DNA of 64,000 bases from Microthyrium microscopicum (lineage: Eukaryota; Ascomycota; Dothideomycetes; Microthyriales; Microthyriaceae), in assembly GCA_010405405.1 (NCBI GenBank), contig MU004241.1, positions 1,027,359 through 1,091,358 on the forward strand. The letters are read 5' to 3'. A model generated the notes under the pieces. It made no database searches. It was not told the DNA's origin and was given only the letters and a program-made list of their open reading frames with translations. The translations under genes and the position numbers were made by a program. This document shows, piece after piece, positions 1 to 10,815 of this stretch; position 1 is the stretch's first letter, and every line of letters starts with the position of its first letter.

Positions 1-960
1 AGATATTATAGATATTATAAATATTATAGATATTAAAGTTATTATAAATATTATAAATTATATTAATATTATAGTAATTTAAAATATTATAAATATTTAA
101 GATCTATTAAGTATTATAAATATTATAAATCTTATAGAAGTTTATATTACTTAATCTATTATAATATTCTATATATATAGTATATAAAATATATCTTTAG
201 AATTATACTAGTTTAAAGAATTTAATATATATTCTTTATTAAAGCAATTTTTATTATTTATTTAATTTAGCTAGTTAAAAGTATTATAGTATTATAAATA
301 TTTAATATATTTAAGTTATAATAGCTATTTAAATAATTATACTATTTATATTATTTTAAATATATAAGTTATAAATAATATAATAGTAATTATAGTATAC
401 TAGTTATTTATACTATTTATCTTATATAAATTATTAAATATATTTAGATTATATTAAATATAAGTCTATTTTACTTATTATATCTATATATATAATAATT
501 ATTATTTTAGTTATTAAATAATTTTAAGTATTTATTCTATTTAAGTAATAATATTTATTATAAACATATACTAGTTCTAGCTATTAATATTACTTAAGTA
601 ATAGAGTATATTAGACTTATTTAAGAATTCTAATTATTTATCTTATTTAAAGAATATCCTTTATTAGCTTTATAAAAGTACTTTAATAGTTTATCTTATT
701 TTATTAATTTAAACGCTATAAGTAGTTTTAGTTCTCATTTCTATTTAATATATTTCAAATTAGTAAATTTATTTTAATTATTCTATATATTTTAAACGAA
801 TTAGATGTTAAGTTAAGTACTTAGATATAGGACTACGTATTATAGTAATAAGTAGTTATAGTGTTATTAGATAACTTAAATCAATGATAATTTTTTCACG
901 ATGTAATAACTAGAGTTTTATATATTCTAATTCTATAGGCTATTCTACGTGTGATTAATA
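1..960. repeat. A+T-saturated RIP-like decayed repeat (left edge)
   Basis: The stretch is almost pure A/T with endless TA, TTA and ATA runs, has no open frame of useful length, and changes abruptly to normal composition near 960-1000. This is the appearance of a transposon destroyed by repeat-induced point mutation in filamentous ascomycetes. No terminal repeat or transposase remnant is recognisable and the left end lies outside the window, so the family is unknown. From about 960 to 1082 the sequence is ordinary 3' flank of the next gene. Confidence 0.75.
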
Positions 961-1082
961 GGATCCTAAAAATTCTAGCAATTTAGACATACTAGGGGGA
1001 GGGTAAGAGCGTACCACATTTCGCAAACCAGTGTAAGTCCCTGGTGTGGTTTTTCATCACACTATTGATTACGAAAGGCGTG

Positions 1083-3108
1083 CTATGAAGAGCTACCAGC
1101 ATCACCATAAACAGTTTTGACGAGATCTTTCTTGTTGACTTGGTCATGTTAGCACTTGTTGCTTCGTGATCGCGACTGAACACTTACTTTTTCCCATGGC
1201 ATTTCTAGGGATTGATTGTACCACTTTCATGTCTTGCGGTATTTTGTAGTTAGCCAAGTTGGCTTTAAGAGCACGCCTCATATCTAGAGGGCTCCATTGC
1301 TTTCCCTCCTTGCCAGCAGTTCGGCCTTTCTCACTCAACACTACGACCGCTACTACTTTCTGGCCCCATTTATCTGAAGGAAGACCTACAACTGCGCATT
1401 CAGAAACCTCTGGGCTAAAATCGTTCATCAGCGTTTCCTTTTTCGTATTGTCAGGCGGGATGGACTTACAGCGATAGCATCTCACGTTCAACCTCCAATG
1501 CGCTCACTTTCTCACCTCCTGTTTTGAGAATATCTGCACTCTTCCGACCTTGAATGAAATACATCGGGCCCTTCGCCCAGTCCTGCGATGAACTAACACC
1601 TTCAACAGGTCGCCGGACTGCAACATCGCCGGTCTTGAACCATCTGCCATGGCCATCTTCTCCTTCGACAAAATCTTTGGCTGTGGCTTCTGGATTGCGG
1701 AAATACTCCTTGAACACTGTAGCGCCCCGTAACTGAATCTCGCCGTAGCGCTCCTTTCCATCAGCATCAAATTCCTCACCAGTTTTGATGATCTGGTTTG
1801 TGTCAGAATCAACTAGCCGTGCTTCAACGCCAGGTAGTGGCCAACCGACTGAGCCGTCTACTCGATCGCGGTAATCTAGCCCACAGCTTAAAGCCATACC
1901 CACCTCAGTCATACCGTAGCGTTCTAAAAGGACGTTGCCGTTGGCAAGGTTCGTCCACGCAGCTTTCGTTGGAGTGGGTAGGGCAGCTGAACCTGATATA
2001 TTAACTCGAAGGTTTTCTGGGGAGATGGCCTTGCGGGTTGCTTCCTGAAGTTCCGGTGAAAGTGAAGGGTGTGTAGATAAAAGGAGACTGTATATCGTTG
2101 GGACCACCGTGAAAAATGTGATTGGCTGTTTTAGTGACTCTGGCGCTGATGATTTTGGTAGAAACGGTGCCGCAAGTCGATCCCAAACATCGTTCGCTTT
2201 GAATGGGAACATGAATTCTATCGTTGATCCGGCAAACAGTGGCGTAAGAAGTGCGTTTACAACGCCATGGATGTGATGAAGAGGTAGAACGTGAAGTAGT
2301 CGGTCTTTAGATGAATATTTCCAGGCTTTCAGTAGAGACCTTGATTGCGCCGTAAGGGCGGATTCTGGAAGTAGTACCCCTTTCTATCATGCCGTTAGCA
2401 AAGGCGCGAAGTCCCATGGTAAATACTAACAGGCCGACTCGTGGTTCCGGATGTGTAAAGCATGAGTCCACTCTGGTCCATCTTGACATCCAACAGCTCG
2501 ACCCTTTCTGCACTCTTGCTGCCTTCCAAGATCTTCTCTACTGCTATTATGGGCTTTGTTACGGTCCCTTCCTTCATCACATCTTGCGCTTTTTCTTGAA
2601 ATTTCTCTGAGGACAGAAGCATGAAAGCTTCGCATTGGTCGATGATATATCGCAGCTCATAGTTTGGATGAGTTGTACACAGCGGGACGGCAATCGCATT
2701 ATTTGCAATGATGGAGAGAAACGTCACTATTCATCTTTTAGATCAAGGCCGTAAGCTCAGAGCGGAGTATGGAGGAAGCGAACCAATGTAATCGTACCCA
2801 TTCTCTACGAGGAAAGCTACCCTCTCTCCATCCAAGCTTTTGCCTTGTGCCTTGATCTTCAATTCCTCGATCGCATCCGCGACATCATGCGCCAGCTCTC
2901 CATATGTAAATGTTCTCCCCGATGGGTTATGTACTACAGCGTTTCGTTTGAGGTCGTGATTGGCAATGGCCTCGAAGATGGGCAATCGCGGGAGTGTAGA
3001 GGCCATTCTGATGAACAATGGGATACGCGGTCTTCTCGTATGTCTTAGTGAAGATACGGCGAGTCTTGACAGGCGTAGTAGCCCTCCGAGATTGGAGTGA
3101 ATCTTCAT
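1083..3108 (-). CDS. Acyl-CoA synthetase, malonyl-CoA synthetase (ACSF3) type, probably mitochondrial
   Basis: Member of the ANL superfamily that ligates a carboxylate (malonate in the ACSF3 family) to CoA with ATP. Five exons in phase: 3108-2784, 2726-2431, 2383-1470, 1414-1188 and 1138-1083, giving 605 residues. Visible motifs are the P-loop TSGTTSRPKG split by intron 2, the LHHIHG core, the RYGMTE adenylate motif, the KTGDVA hinge, GGEKVSALEVE and the terminal catalytic-lysine motif PRNAMGKINKKDL, whose lysine sits next to the last 49-bp intron. The first 35 residues are Arg-rich with few acids, as in a mitochondrial presequence. It is divergent from the BolA gene. Malonyl-CoA made in mitochondria feeds type II fatty-acid synthesis and lipoate. 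Substrate is inferred from overall similarity to ACSF3; another acyl-CoA ligase activity is possible. Confidence 0.9.
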
Positions 3109-3429
3109 GCCGAGGAACCTTCGGAGGTAGGATGGCCGGGAATAAGGGAAATCGCGAACGCGTCGTTTGCTAAAGCATAATGCAGGATCCGATAAGTTTG
3201 TGAGCTCTTTTAATCATGGCGACGAGTACCAAACGACCCGCAAGCTTCGATCGGTTTGAACAGGAGATGAGATGAGAACTGGGGACAAGATCTGGGTCCG
3301 TACTTTTTGGTGGCGGCCTCATGTTGAAAAAGAGCTTGGGCCACTTGATGATGATCCATACATTTTCTATCCTTACCTCACTTGATCACCAACCTCAAAA
3401 CATACTGATAAAGGGTCCTTCGCAAGCAG
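3109..3429. promoter_or_regulatory. Divergent promoter shared by acyl-CoA synthetase and BolA genes
   Basis: Only 321 bp separate the two ATGs, which point away from each other, so both promoters must lie here. No clear TATA box or known factor site was recognised. Confidence 0.6.
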
Positions 3430-4129
3430 ATGATTCCCCGGCCGGCAGTATCTGTTGCTCGAATTGCTCGAAGATACTTCGCAATGGCACAATCCACCCC
3501 CTCCGCAACTCCTGTCGAGGACACAATCCGTTCCAAGGTAAGCTTTCAGCGGATCGGCAATATAAATGGCGCGCTCCCATCATCCTCGTTGGCTCCCAGA
3601 CGCTACGCTCTTTCATCGAGTGCTTTATGCGCCACGAAGGATGTTTAGATTCGAATGGTTCATCGAATATCGTGGGATATAAAGCATCTTCTGCTTAAGA
3701 GCGTTGATGACAGCCATCAGAGTTAATGGGGGGACGCCATCTATTTTGCCATGCCGTTGGCTTTCTAGACTCTGTCTACTTCCAGGCTTACTAGTCTTAA
3801 GATCACAGAGTCAATTTCTCCTTCGTTTCTTGAGATCCATAACGACTCACATCTACACGCACATCACAAGGCAATGCAAGACTCGACGTCGAGAGAGGTA
3901 GGATAAACCCGATTCTGTCATTCTAACAACACTGCTAAAGTCCTTGCAGACGCATTTTCGAGTCTATATCACATCAGCCGCCTTCACAGGAAAGTTCCAG
4001 CCCGCCCGGCATAGGATGGTGTATTCTCTATTGAAAGAAGAAATGGCCAAGGAAGGGGGAATACACGCCCTGCAACTACGAACAAGAACCCCAGAAGAGG
4101 AAGAACAATCCAAAGAAAAGGAACAATGA
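3430..4129 (+). CDS. BolA-family protein, probably mitochondrial
   Basis: BolA proteins bind monothiol glutaredoxins and help deliver Fe-S clusters; mitochondrial members support lipoyl synthase and related enzymes. Three exons, 3430-3537, 3802-3897 and 3950-4129, encode 127 residues. The BolA core is clear: a SPSFLEIHNDSHLHAHHKAM segment around residues 43-62 followed by FRVYITSAAFTGKFQPARHRMVYSLLKEEM. The invariant His-containing HAHHK and the R-H-R-MVY segment are intact. Residues 1-18 are basic and amphipathic, fitting a presequence, and a second ATG (MAQS) follows, which could start a cytosolic form. The tail is Glu/Lys-rich. Intron 1 is 264 bp, long for this window; its acceptor was chosen because it restores the family sequence. 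Confidence 0.9.
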
Positions 4130-4391
4130 CTGAAAGTCTAGTCCTTGATCTCAGGTCCTTTTCTCTCTTTGATACCCATTGAGCCTTTGTTTTCTATTGT
4201 AATCAATTTTTCTCCAGCCATAATGAGCTGTCAAACACAATCAAACACAAACCCATCCACACGATGAAAAAGACAATCGCACGAAACCAACAGCAAGTAA
4301 AGAACCGGGAGCTGGATATGATGTGTCGGCGCACTTTTTGCTCGAACTTTTGGCCACATTCAAGTGAACATGTCCGCCAAAGTTGCAGAAA

Positions 4392-5814
4392 TCAGTATTT
4401 CCGCTTTTGTGCCTTTGCTTTCGTCTTAGGAGCCGCTGTACCCATGGTTGATGATTAGTAACGACACGGATTTGCTACTGTTGTATCAAATGTTACTTAC
4501 GTGGAGATGGCGCCCCATCAACTTGTAGCCAACCTTGGCCCATCAGTTCCTGGATCAATTTGTCCATCTTAGGTCTCTTTTTCAGGTGTTCTTCGAATTG
4601 TTTGACCTTCATCTTGTCGCCAAACGTGTGACGAGCTTGATGACGCAACAAATCTCCCAATTTCCACTTCATAAGCTCTTCCCAATGATACTGCGTTGTG
4701 GTCGACACTTTTCGGAAAACAATTTCTGTTGTCTTCATCTTCCCGTTCCTTCCCTTGGACTTGCGGTCGTATCTAACAACCTCTTCTTTGTATCTGACAT
4801 CGTCCTCGTCTGGCCAGTGAATGCTTTCATCCTCAGCTGCATCTTCTACAGGGATTTCGGATGGGTCATCCAATGTCTGTCCGTCAGCAAAATGGAGGTT
4901 ATCGACTGAGTTTGGCTCCTCGAATCTAGTTCGCTTAGACGTATCAGGACCATGAGCTGTTATGGACCGGTTAGTACATGGTAATAGACAGCTAGTAAGA
5001 TATAGTGCTTGCTAACCTGGATTAGTATATCTCTTGTCTGGCTTTCGATGGCGGTCTTTGTACGCCTGTTCCATCAACGCCATGTGTGCTGCTCGAACCT
5101 TGTGATGCTATGTAAAGCTTAGCATCATTCAGTTGTTTGGTATACACTAAGTGCTTACCGATGCACAGCTTGCAAGATCCGCTGCTGATATTTTAGTGAT
5201 GACGCATCTCGAGGAATCATCCTGTGCAGCTCGATATCTAGCGTCCAATTCATTGCGGTCTTCATCTGTGAGTCTACCTGCTGTAGCACGTTGGTAGAGT
5301 TGCTCCGAAGTACGTGACGCGTCATACGTAAACTCTGGAAGAAAAGCTCGAAACTGGTATCGGTATGCAGGATCTTCTTGGAGAAACAGGCCGAATGGCA
5401 GTTTAGCCTCGCCTTCTTTGACTGACTTGAGACAGGAGTCATAATGCAGCCACATCCAGATCAGCTCATCATGAAGGTAACAGCAAAATTCTTTGCTATC
5501 CGCTTTCATCCAATTGGCGAAATAGCATGCCTCTGGAAAGTTCTCGACTGCCGCGTACACCTTGCTGTCGTTACCTGGATACTTTGCTAGAAACCGCTGC
5601 CAAAATTGAGTGACTTTTGTAGCGGACTCGCTTGTCTCATTCGTCGGTGGAGGACTGTGCCCAGTGAAGACGGGCTTGTCCTCCATTTCCTATGCTTTAG
5701 AGATCAGAAAATCTGATTTCTTTCCTAGCTCACATCTGGCAAACTCACCTGCTTGATTTTTCCGTTGGTTGCACAATCCTCTACGGCGCAGGTGGAGTCT
5801 TCCAATCCTTCCAT
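4392..5814 (-). CDS. Unknown protein with basic C-terminal tail
   Basis: I do not recognise this family. The model has five exons, 5814-5749, 5689-5159, 5107-5017, 4956-4501 and 4435-4392, summing to 395 codons plus stop. The upstream 22-residue exon (starting MEGLEDSTC) is included because its donor and acceptor keep the frame; a shorter start at 5686 is the alternative. The last small exon replaces a read-through stop and gives a Lys/Ala tail ending KAQKRKY, resembling a nuclear localisation signal. The N-terminal half is rich in Trp, Tyr and Phe and looks folded (LHDELIWMWLHYDSC). The middle is acidic, and residues 310-375 are Lys-rich and helical. It lies divergently about 1 kb from the SNF2 gene, so a chromatin role is possible but unproven. 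Confidence 0.75.
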
Positions 5815-6847
5815 TGCTTTAAAGGGGAAGCTTTGCAAGCAAGATTGTGTAAGACTCGATTACAACAGATATTATGACCTCCTGCAAGCTTATAGAACAG
5901 CGTTGATTGACTGGTACAAGTGTGCTAAGTACCTGAGCTGAGTGCGAAAGTATAGTTGACGGAGCAGGGTAGACAAGTTGACAAAGTAGGTTTAAATAAG
6001 CTTGTGTCTTTGCTACTTGGGATATTAGGCAAGATCATAAATCAGGATGATGATGGGAAAGTTGAGTTTGTTACTACAGCACTTGCAGTGAGGATCAAAG
6101 GTTGAAATAACCTTCTCTTCCTTCGTCAGGAGTCATGGAAGCTTTTCGAGCTGTTGACTCCTAAACTTCATGACATTCCTTCCAGGGTATCTATGTAAGG
6201 TAAGTACTCATATTCGCTGTTAGTGCCTGGTTCTGATCATCGAGTCTAGTACCAGGTAGTTCTTACCCCTTAGAGATACTTCGAAGGTCTCGGTCGAGGT
6301 CTCTCATAGAGTGAGTTCAACCGCCCCAAAGCTTATGATCAAGCGGTGAAATACTTCAGTTCTAATCTCTACCTTCTTACAATATCAGGGACATTTTCAA
6401 TTCCAACAACTCACTATGCCATACTTAGCAGTAAGATATAGCTCGGAGCTACTCTATCCTCCTATCGAGGAAAGTGCTAGAACCTTACTCATTATCTTTC
6501 TCTCTCCCCGTCACTTTCACCATATTCTCTTTCACGCCCTGCATAGTATCAGACCTTGATATCCTCTTCTCTGCCTCTACTCTCCACTCCCTCTCCACAG
6601 TACACTCTTCCATCACTGCTAACTAAATCTCCACACATTTACTCCTCCACTTCTCTAAGGTTCCCTCCTCTGACCTTTTGCATTTGTTCTCCTCATTCCA
6701 CCAATAAAACTCCTCACAGTTACCTGGCACAAAATCCTCTGCCCCATTTTGTTGAGCACCATATTATTATCGAGCACTGTAGTAGATTATCTTGACCATC
6801 AGAGGTCATAATTCAGCTACATCCTCAATCTGAAGGTCTGAAGCAAG
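5815..6847. other. Intergenic, divergent promoters
   Basis: About 1 kb between two diverging genes. The right half (about 6380-6800) is pyrimidine-rich on the + strand with TCC and CTC runs, as in fungal 5' leaders. No RNA gene or repeat was recognised. Confidence 0.5.
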
Positions 6848-9800
6848 ATGGACGACCCAGAGCAATCTGACATTAATGAAGCCTTCCGTCTTTTGGAAAA
6901 GTCGAAGAAGACAAAGTCCATGGATACAGTTCTTTTCCTACTACAAATGAACACTGAATCGGAGCTTTTCGAGAAGGTCTTCAAGATGGAATGGTTCAAA
7001 GGAATGTGGGATCGATTCCGAGACTACATTTACGATCCAGAAATTCCGAAAGATCCAAAACGACTAAATCTCAGGACTATTGCTGAACAAAACTTGCGCG
7101 ACTATCGAAACATGGCAGGACGTAAGTGTTTGATAGTTTCACGATGACGATAACTTTGTTGTCCTCCCATTATCAGAATATCCACAGGAGTCTCCATGAA
7201 CTTTTAAAGCAAGCTAACCCTTCGGTCCAGATAATGAACTCTACTGGAGCCCCGACTACTCTATCCAGACTCAAAAGGATGCTCATTTGTGGCTATGTCA
7301 CCAGCTCATCCAGAGACTCAGCAATTTGTTTTACCGTACGGAAGATCTCCAAGCACGTGGGATCTTGGGCGTTGTCAAGTTGGTGTTTTCTCTTCGGGAC
7401 GCCTACGCCCCAGGAGGAGACCGTGAAATGGCTAAGAAGATAGATGAGATTGTTGGAGCCTCTCGCAGTAAGTCTCACCGGGTTACATTACACTGAGCTC
7501 GAAAGAACGAGGTCGATGTCTGATATCAAGTGTGTATCTTGAATGGCGGGCAGGCAATGCCAGAGAAATCTTTTGCGCTCGTAGTGTCTGCTCGTGTCAG
7601 AGAAGACACAGCAAAAATGCAAATGCTAACGACCTCACAGCATACCCATGGCAATCAGAGATCGTGGCGGGCAACACTCCGTACGTCCAGGTCGATCCCT
7701 CCGAGACTTATCTGCGTTTGGATGACAATGGGAATTTGCAAGGGGTTGGACTATTGGATTTCGAAGATCCCTATGAGTATGACCACGACGGATCCATAAC
7801 TGTGGGATCAAAATCCTACGCAAACTACGACCTTCCTGACGCTTTCACAAGCCAAGAGCATCAAAGCAGTGTGGGGACTCTCGTTGCAAAGTTGGAACCA
7901 GAAGCAAGAAGAAAACACGACAAATGTCAACGTCTTGCGTTAATGGGTATCAATCATATCAAAGAACTGGAAGATGACGTATTCCTAGATGAAGGTGAGT
8001 GTTTAACACTTTTCTAAAAATTCTTGTAGTGCTTGGTGTTTGCCATGCTTTGTTGCCCAGCACTTGCGCGAAATTCATGCTGATGACTTGTAGGACCTTT
8101 CAACTTCACAGATGCCTCCGAGATTGAGGCAAAAGACAAATCACACCGAAGATACTACACATATGAAGGGAAATCCAAAACTTCAGCCAAAGAAGAATCG
8201 GAATCGCAAGACGTAGCTGAGAGTGAGATGCAGGATGAAAAGGACTCGAGGGCTGAAGAAGTAACGACCATAGCTTCCCTACTCGAGAGAGCACAGCAAG
8301 CCATCGGAACTGACGAAGCCGAAGAGAACAAGCAGAACAGTGAAGTTCAAGAAGGGTTTGCCGACGCTGGCATAAGCTTAACTGATGCTTGTAAGATGAT
8401 TGGTATCGACCCTGAAGCCATCCACAAGCGCGTTTCCGGTATGGAAATGGTTTGGACCTTAAAGCATCACCAAATCGTTGGAGCAGCATGGATAAGAGGT
8501 CGCCTCCACGACCGGCTCGATAATGCTGCATTGCTAGGGTGCTTACTATGCGATACCATGGGGCTAGGAAAAACTATAACCATTATGGCAAGCATACTAG
8601 GCCTCATGAATGAGCGACAAGCTAGGGTCCAGAGTCATACAGAACGAGTGACCCAGAAGAGCTGGCGTGGAGGACCGCACCTGATCATAGTGCCTGCCAA
8701 TGTCTTCCACACATGGGAGAGATCACTCCAGTCATTCTCGCACACATGGCATCTTATCTTCTACAGAGCCGGAAACAATATGCCAGACCTCCAGGGTCCG
8801 AAAGATTCCCGTTTTCAAACGAAAGACATCAATAGAACTATACTGCTTACAACCTATGATATCTGGACCAAGCGCCATGGTAATGATCAACGGTTCAAGA
8901 GTTATTTTCAGGTTGTTTGGGCTGATGAAGCGCACATGCTGAGATCCTTCTCTCAGAAGAACAGTTCTGCGAGGTAAGATCCATTGCATTTGGAGATTGA
9001 TCTATCTACCCATCGGGTGCGATGCTTCGTTTTGATCACGGATCTGTGCAATCATAGGAATTTTTTACTGACAGAAAATAGATCGAAAGCGGTTATGAAT
9101 CTGAAGCCTTTCTTCTTCGTGGGAATAACTGGCACCCCCATATGCTACGAGGCCAAAGATATCCAGTCCCTCATGCAATACACAATCAATTCCCAAAAAG
9201 TCGAGCAATGGATAAGCAAACACACATGGAAGCCAGATTGGAACCTCTTTCGCCGCGGAGCCGTTAAGCCAGCCGATAGGTGGATGTGGAGATCAAAACA
9301 TGCCATGGAACATATTTTCAAAAAAGATAAAGGTAATCAAAACATAGGAACGAGGTCTTTGTTGTCCAATCAGCTAACCAGTCAAAGAACGTAATTGGGC
9401 AGAATTGCTTAAATCGGCTGTACAGCCTGTCATACTACGACGATCTCCCGCGTCAATCGTTAATGGAGTGGCTATTGGCGAGGATATACCTCCTCGTGCT
9501 GTTCGGCAGGGCATTCTGAAAGGAACACAGTATCAGCGGCGGTTGATTAAAAATGGATTGCTCCAGGTATGTCCGGATGCTGTTTGAACCCTGAGATTGC
9601 TAAGGCATGCATTGCGAAAAAGAATGCACTTAGCATCGACTAAGCTGTGACACAACATGTCTTTCCATAATCAAAGCTAATGTTCTTTTTAGGAGAATCC
9701 TGATCTGATTGAGCGGCCCAATAGCGTCAAGTTTACAAAAGAATTGGTGAGAGTAACAGCACACATCACCACATTCACTGAATTCAAAAACTTGTCCTTG

Positions 9801-10637
9801 AAAGGGGGACCCGATGCTCACAAAGCATGGAAAGTGGTAGAACATCCAAGCTTTGACACCAAAGGGCAGCACTTTGGCCGAGTTCTCAAGGAGCTTTTCC
9901 AGTACATCAAGGAGAAAGATCCAGGTTGCAACTTTCCGGGATTGGATCTTTCAAAGGCACATCCAGGAGATATTCAAGAATACATCGTCAGAAGATCGCC
10001 TAAGCTACAATACCTTACCCATGACATTGACATCAAAGTCATTTGCCAGAGACGAAAGGTCGTCATCTGGACGCAGTGGCCTTGGATTCAACTCTTGGTC
10101 ACTGCGTACATCCGCAGTCTGGGCGTAGACGCGCATGCCTTGCATTCTGGCCTGAGTCAAGATCAACGAGACATACTTGTCGACAGATTCAACGAAAGAA
10201 AAAGTGACAATTCAGTATTAGTTTGTTCTTATGATGTCAGTTCGGAAGGTATCAATCTGGACAAAAAATGCGGCCTGGTTGTTTGCTTTGAGCTCGCGGA
10301 ATCGTCAGCTCTACAGGAGCAGGCCATGTACCGCATCATCAGAATGACGCAAGACAAGCCGCAGATTGTGACGATCTACACTTTGATTGGTTCCTTGGAC
10401 GTCAACAGACAACTCATGAACATGTCCAAAGATCATGTCCTAACAACCCTCCTTCTGAGCGATAACAAGGAACCAGGTACCGGAACGACGGACCAGACCA
10501 ACACTCAAGCAAATAACACCAAGTTTCCTGGTTCGCGACAAATCAAACAGACGGCTCAGAGCAATGTTCGTGTAGCTGATCATATAAGAGGGAAGAATGG
10601 GTTCACGGAAGCCGCTGGTCGAAAGAGTGCCCTGTGA
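6848..10637 (+). CDS. SNF2-family ATPase/helicase, divergent type
   Basis: Seven exons, 6848-7121, 7231-7467, 7554-7994, 8094-8973, 9082-9332, 9388-9566 and 9693-10637, give 1068 residues in frame. The ATPase lobe begins near residue 450: the Walker A segment DTMGLGKT is near 470, LIIVPANVFHTW (motif Ia) follows, and the DEAH box is near 596 (WADEAH). FVGITGTP matches motif III. Lobe 2 carries KVVIWTQWPW, ALHSGLSQ..R..LVDRFN and SSEGINL (motifs IV-V). Motif VI reads QAMYRIIRMTQ where SNF2 proteins usually have QAxGRxxRxGQ: the first arginine and both glutamines are kept but the glycines are lost. The first 450 residues contain no domain I know. No RING or bromodomain was seen. It is likely nuclear and DNA-translocating, but remodeler or repair role cannot be told from sequence. 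It is convergent with the esterase (178 bp between stops). Confidence 0.88.
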
Positions 10638-10815
10638 GCCAGATCAAATAAAAACAGCTGGTGGCAACCATCGCCATTGATGAGAGTCATAAGAGCTCCG
10701 TTGACGATATGCTTGGCTCTCTCTGTGCGAACGAATTGAAGTTGAAAGTGTGGACGGAAACAAACTGGACATAACTGGGAAGATTGACGGATTTGAAATT
10801 GAGATTCAACACTTA

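Noticed and set aside
1-960. TATTATAAATATT-like repeats resembling a CRISPR or satellite array
   Set aside because: Unit length is irregular and there are no unique spacers; it is A+T saturation of a decayed repeat.
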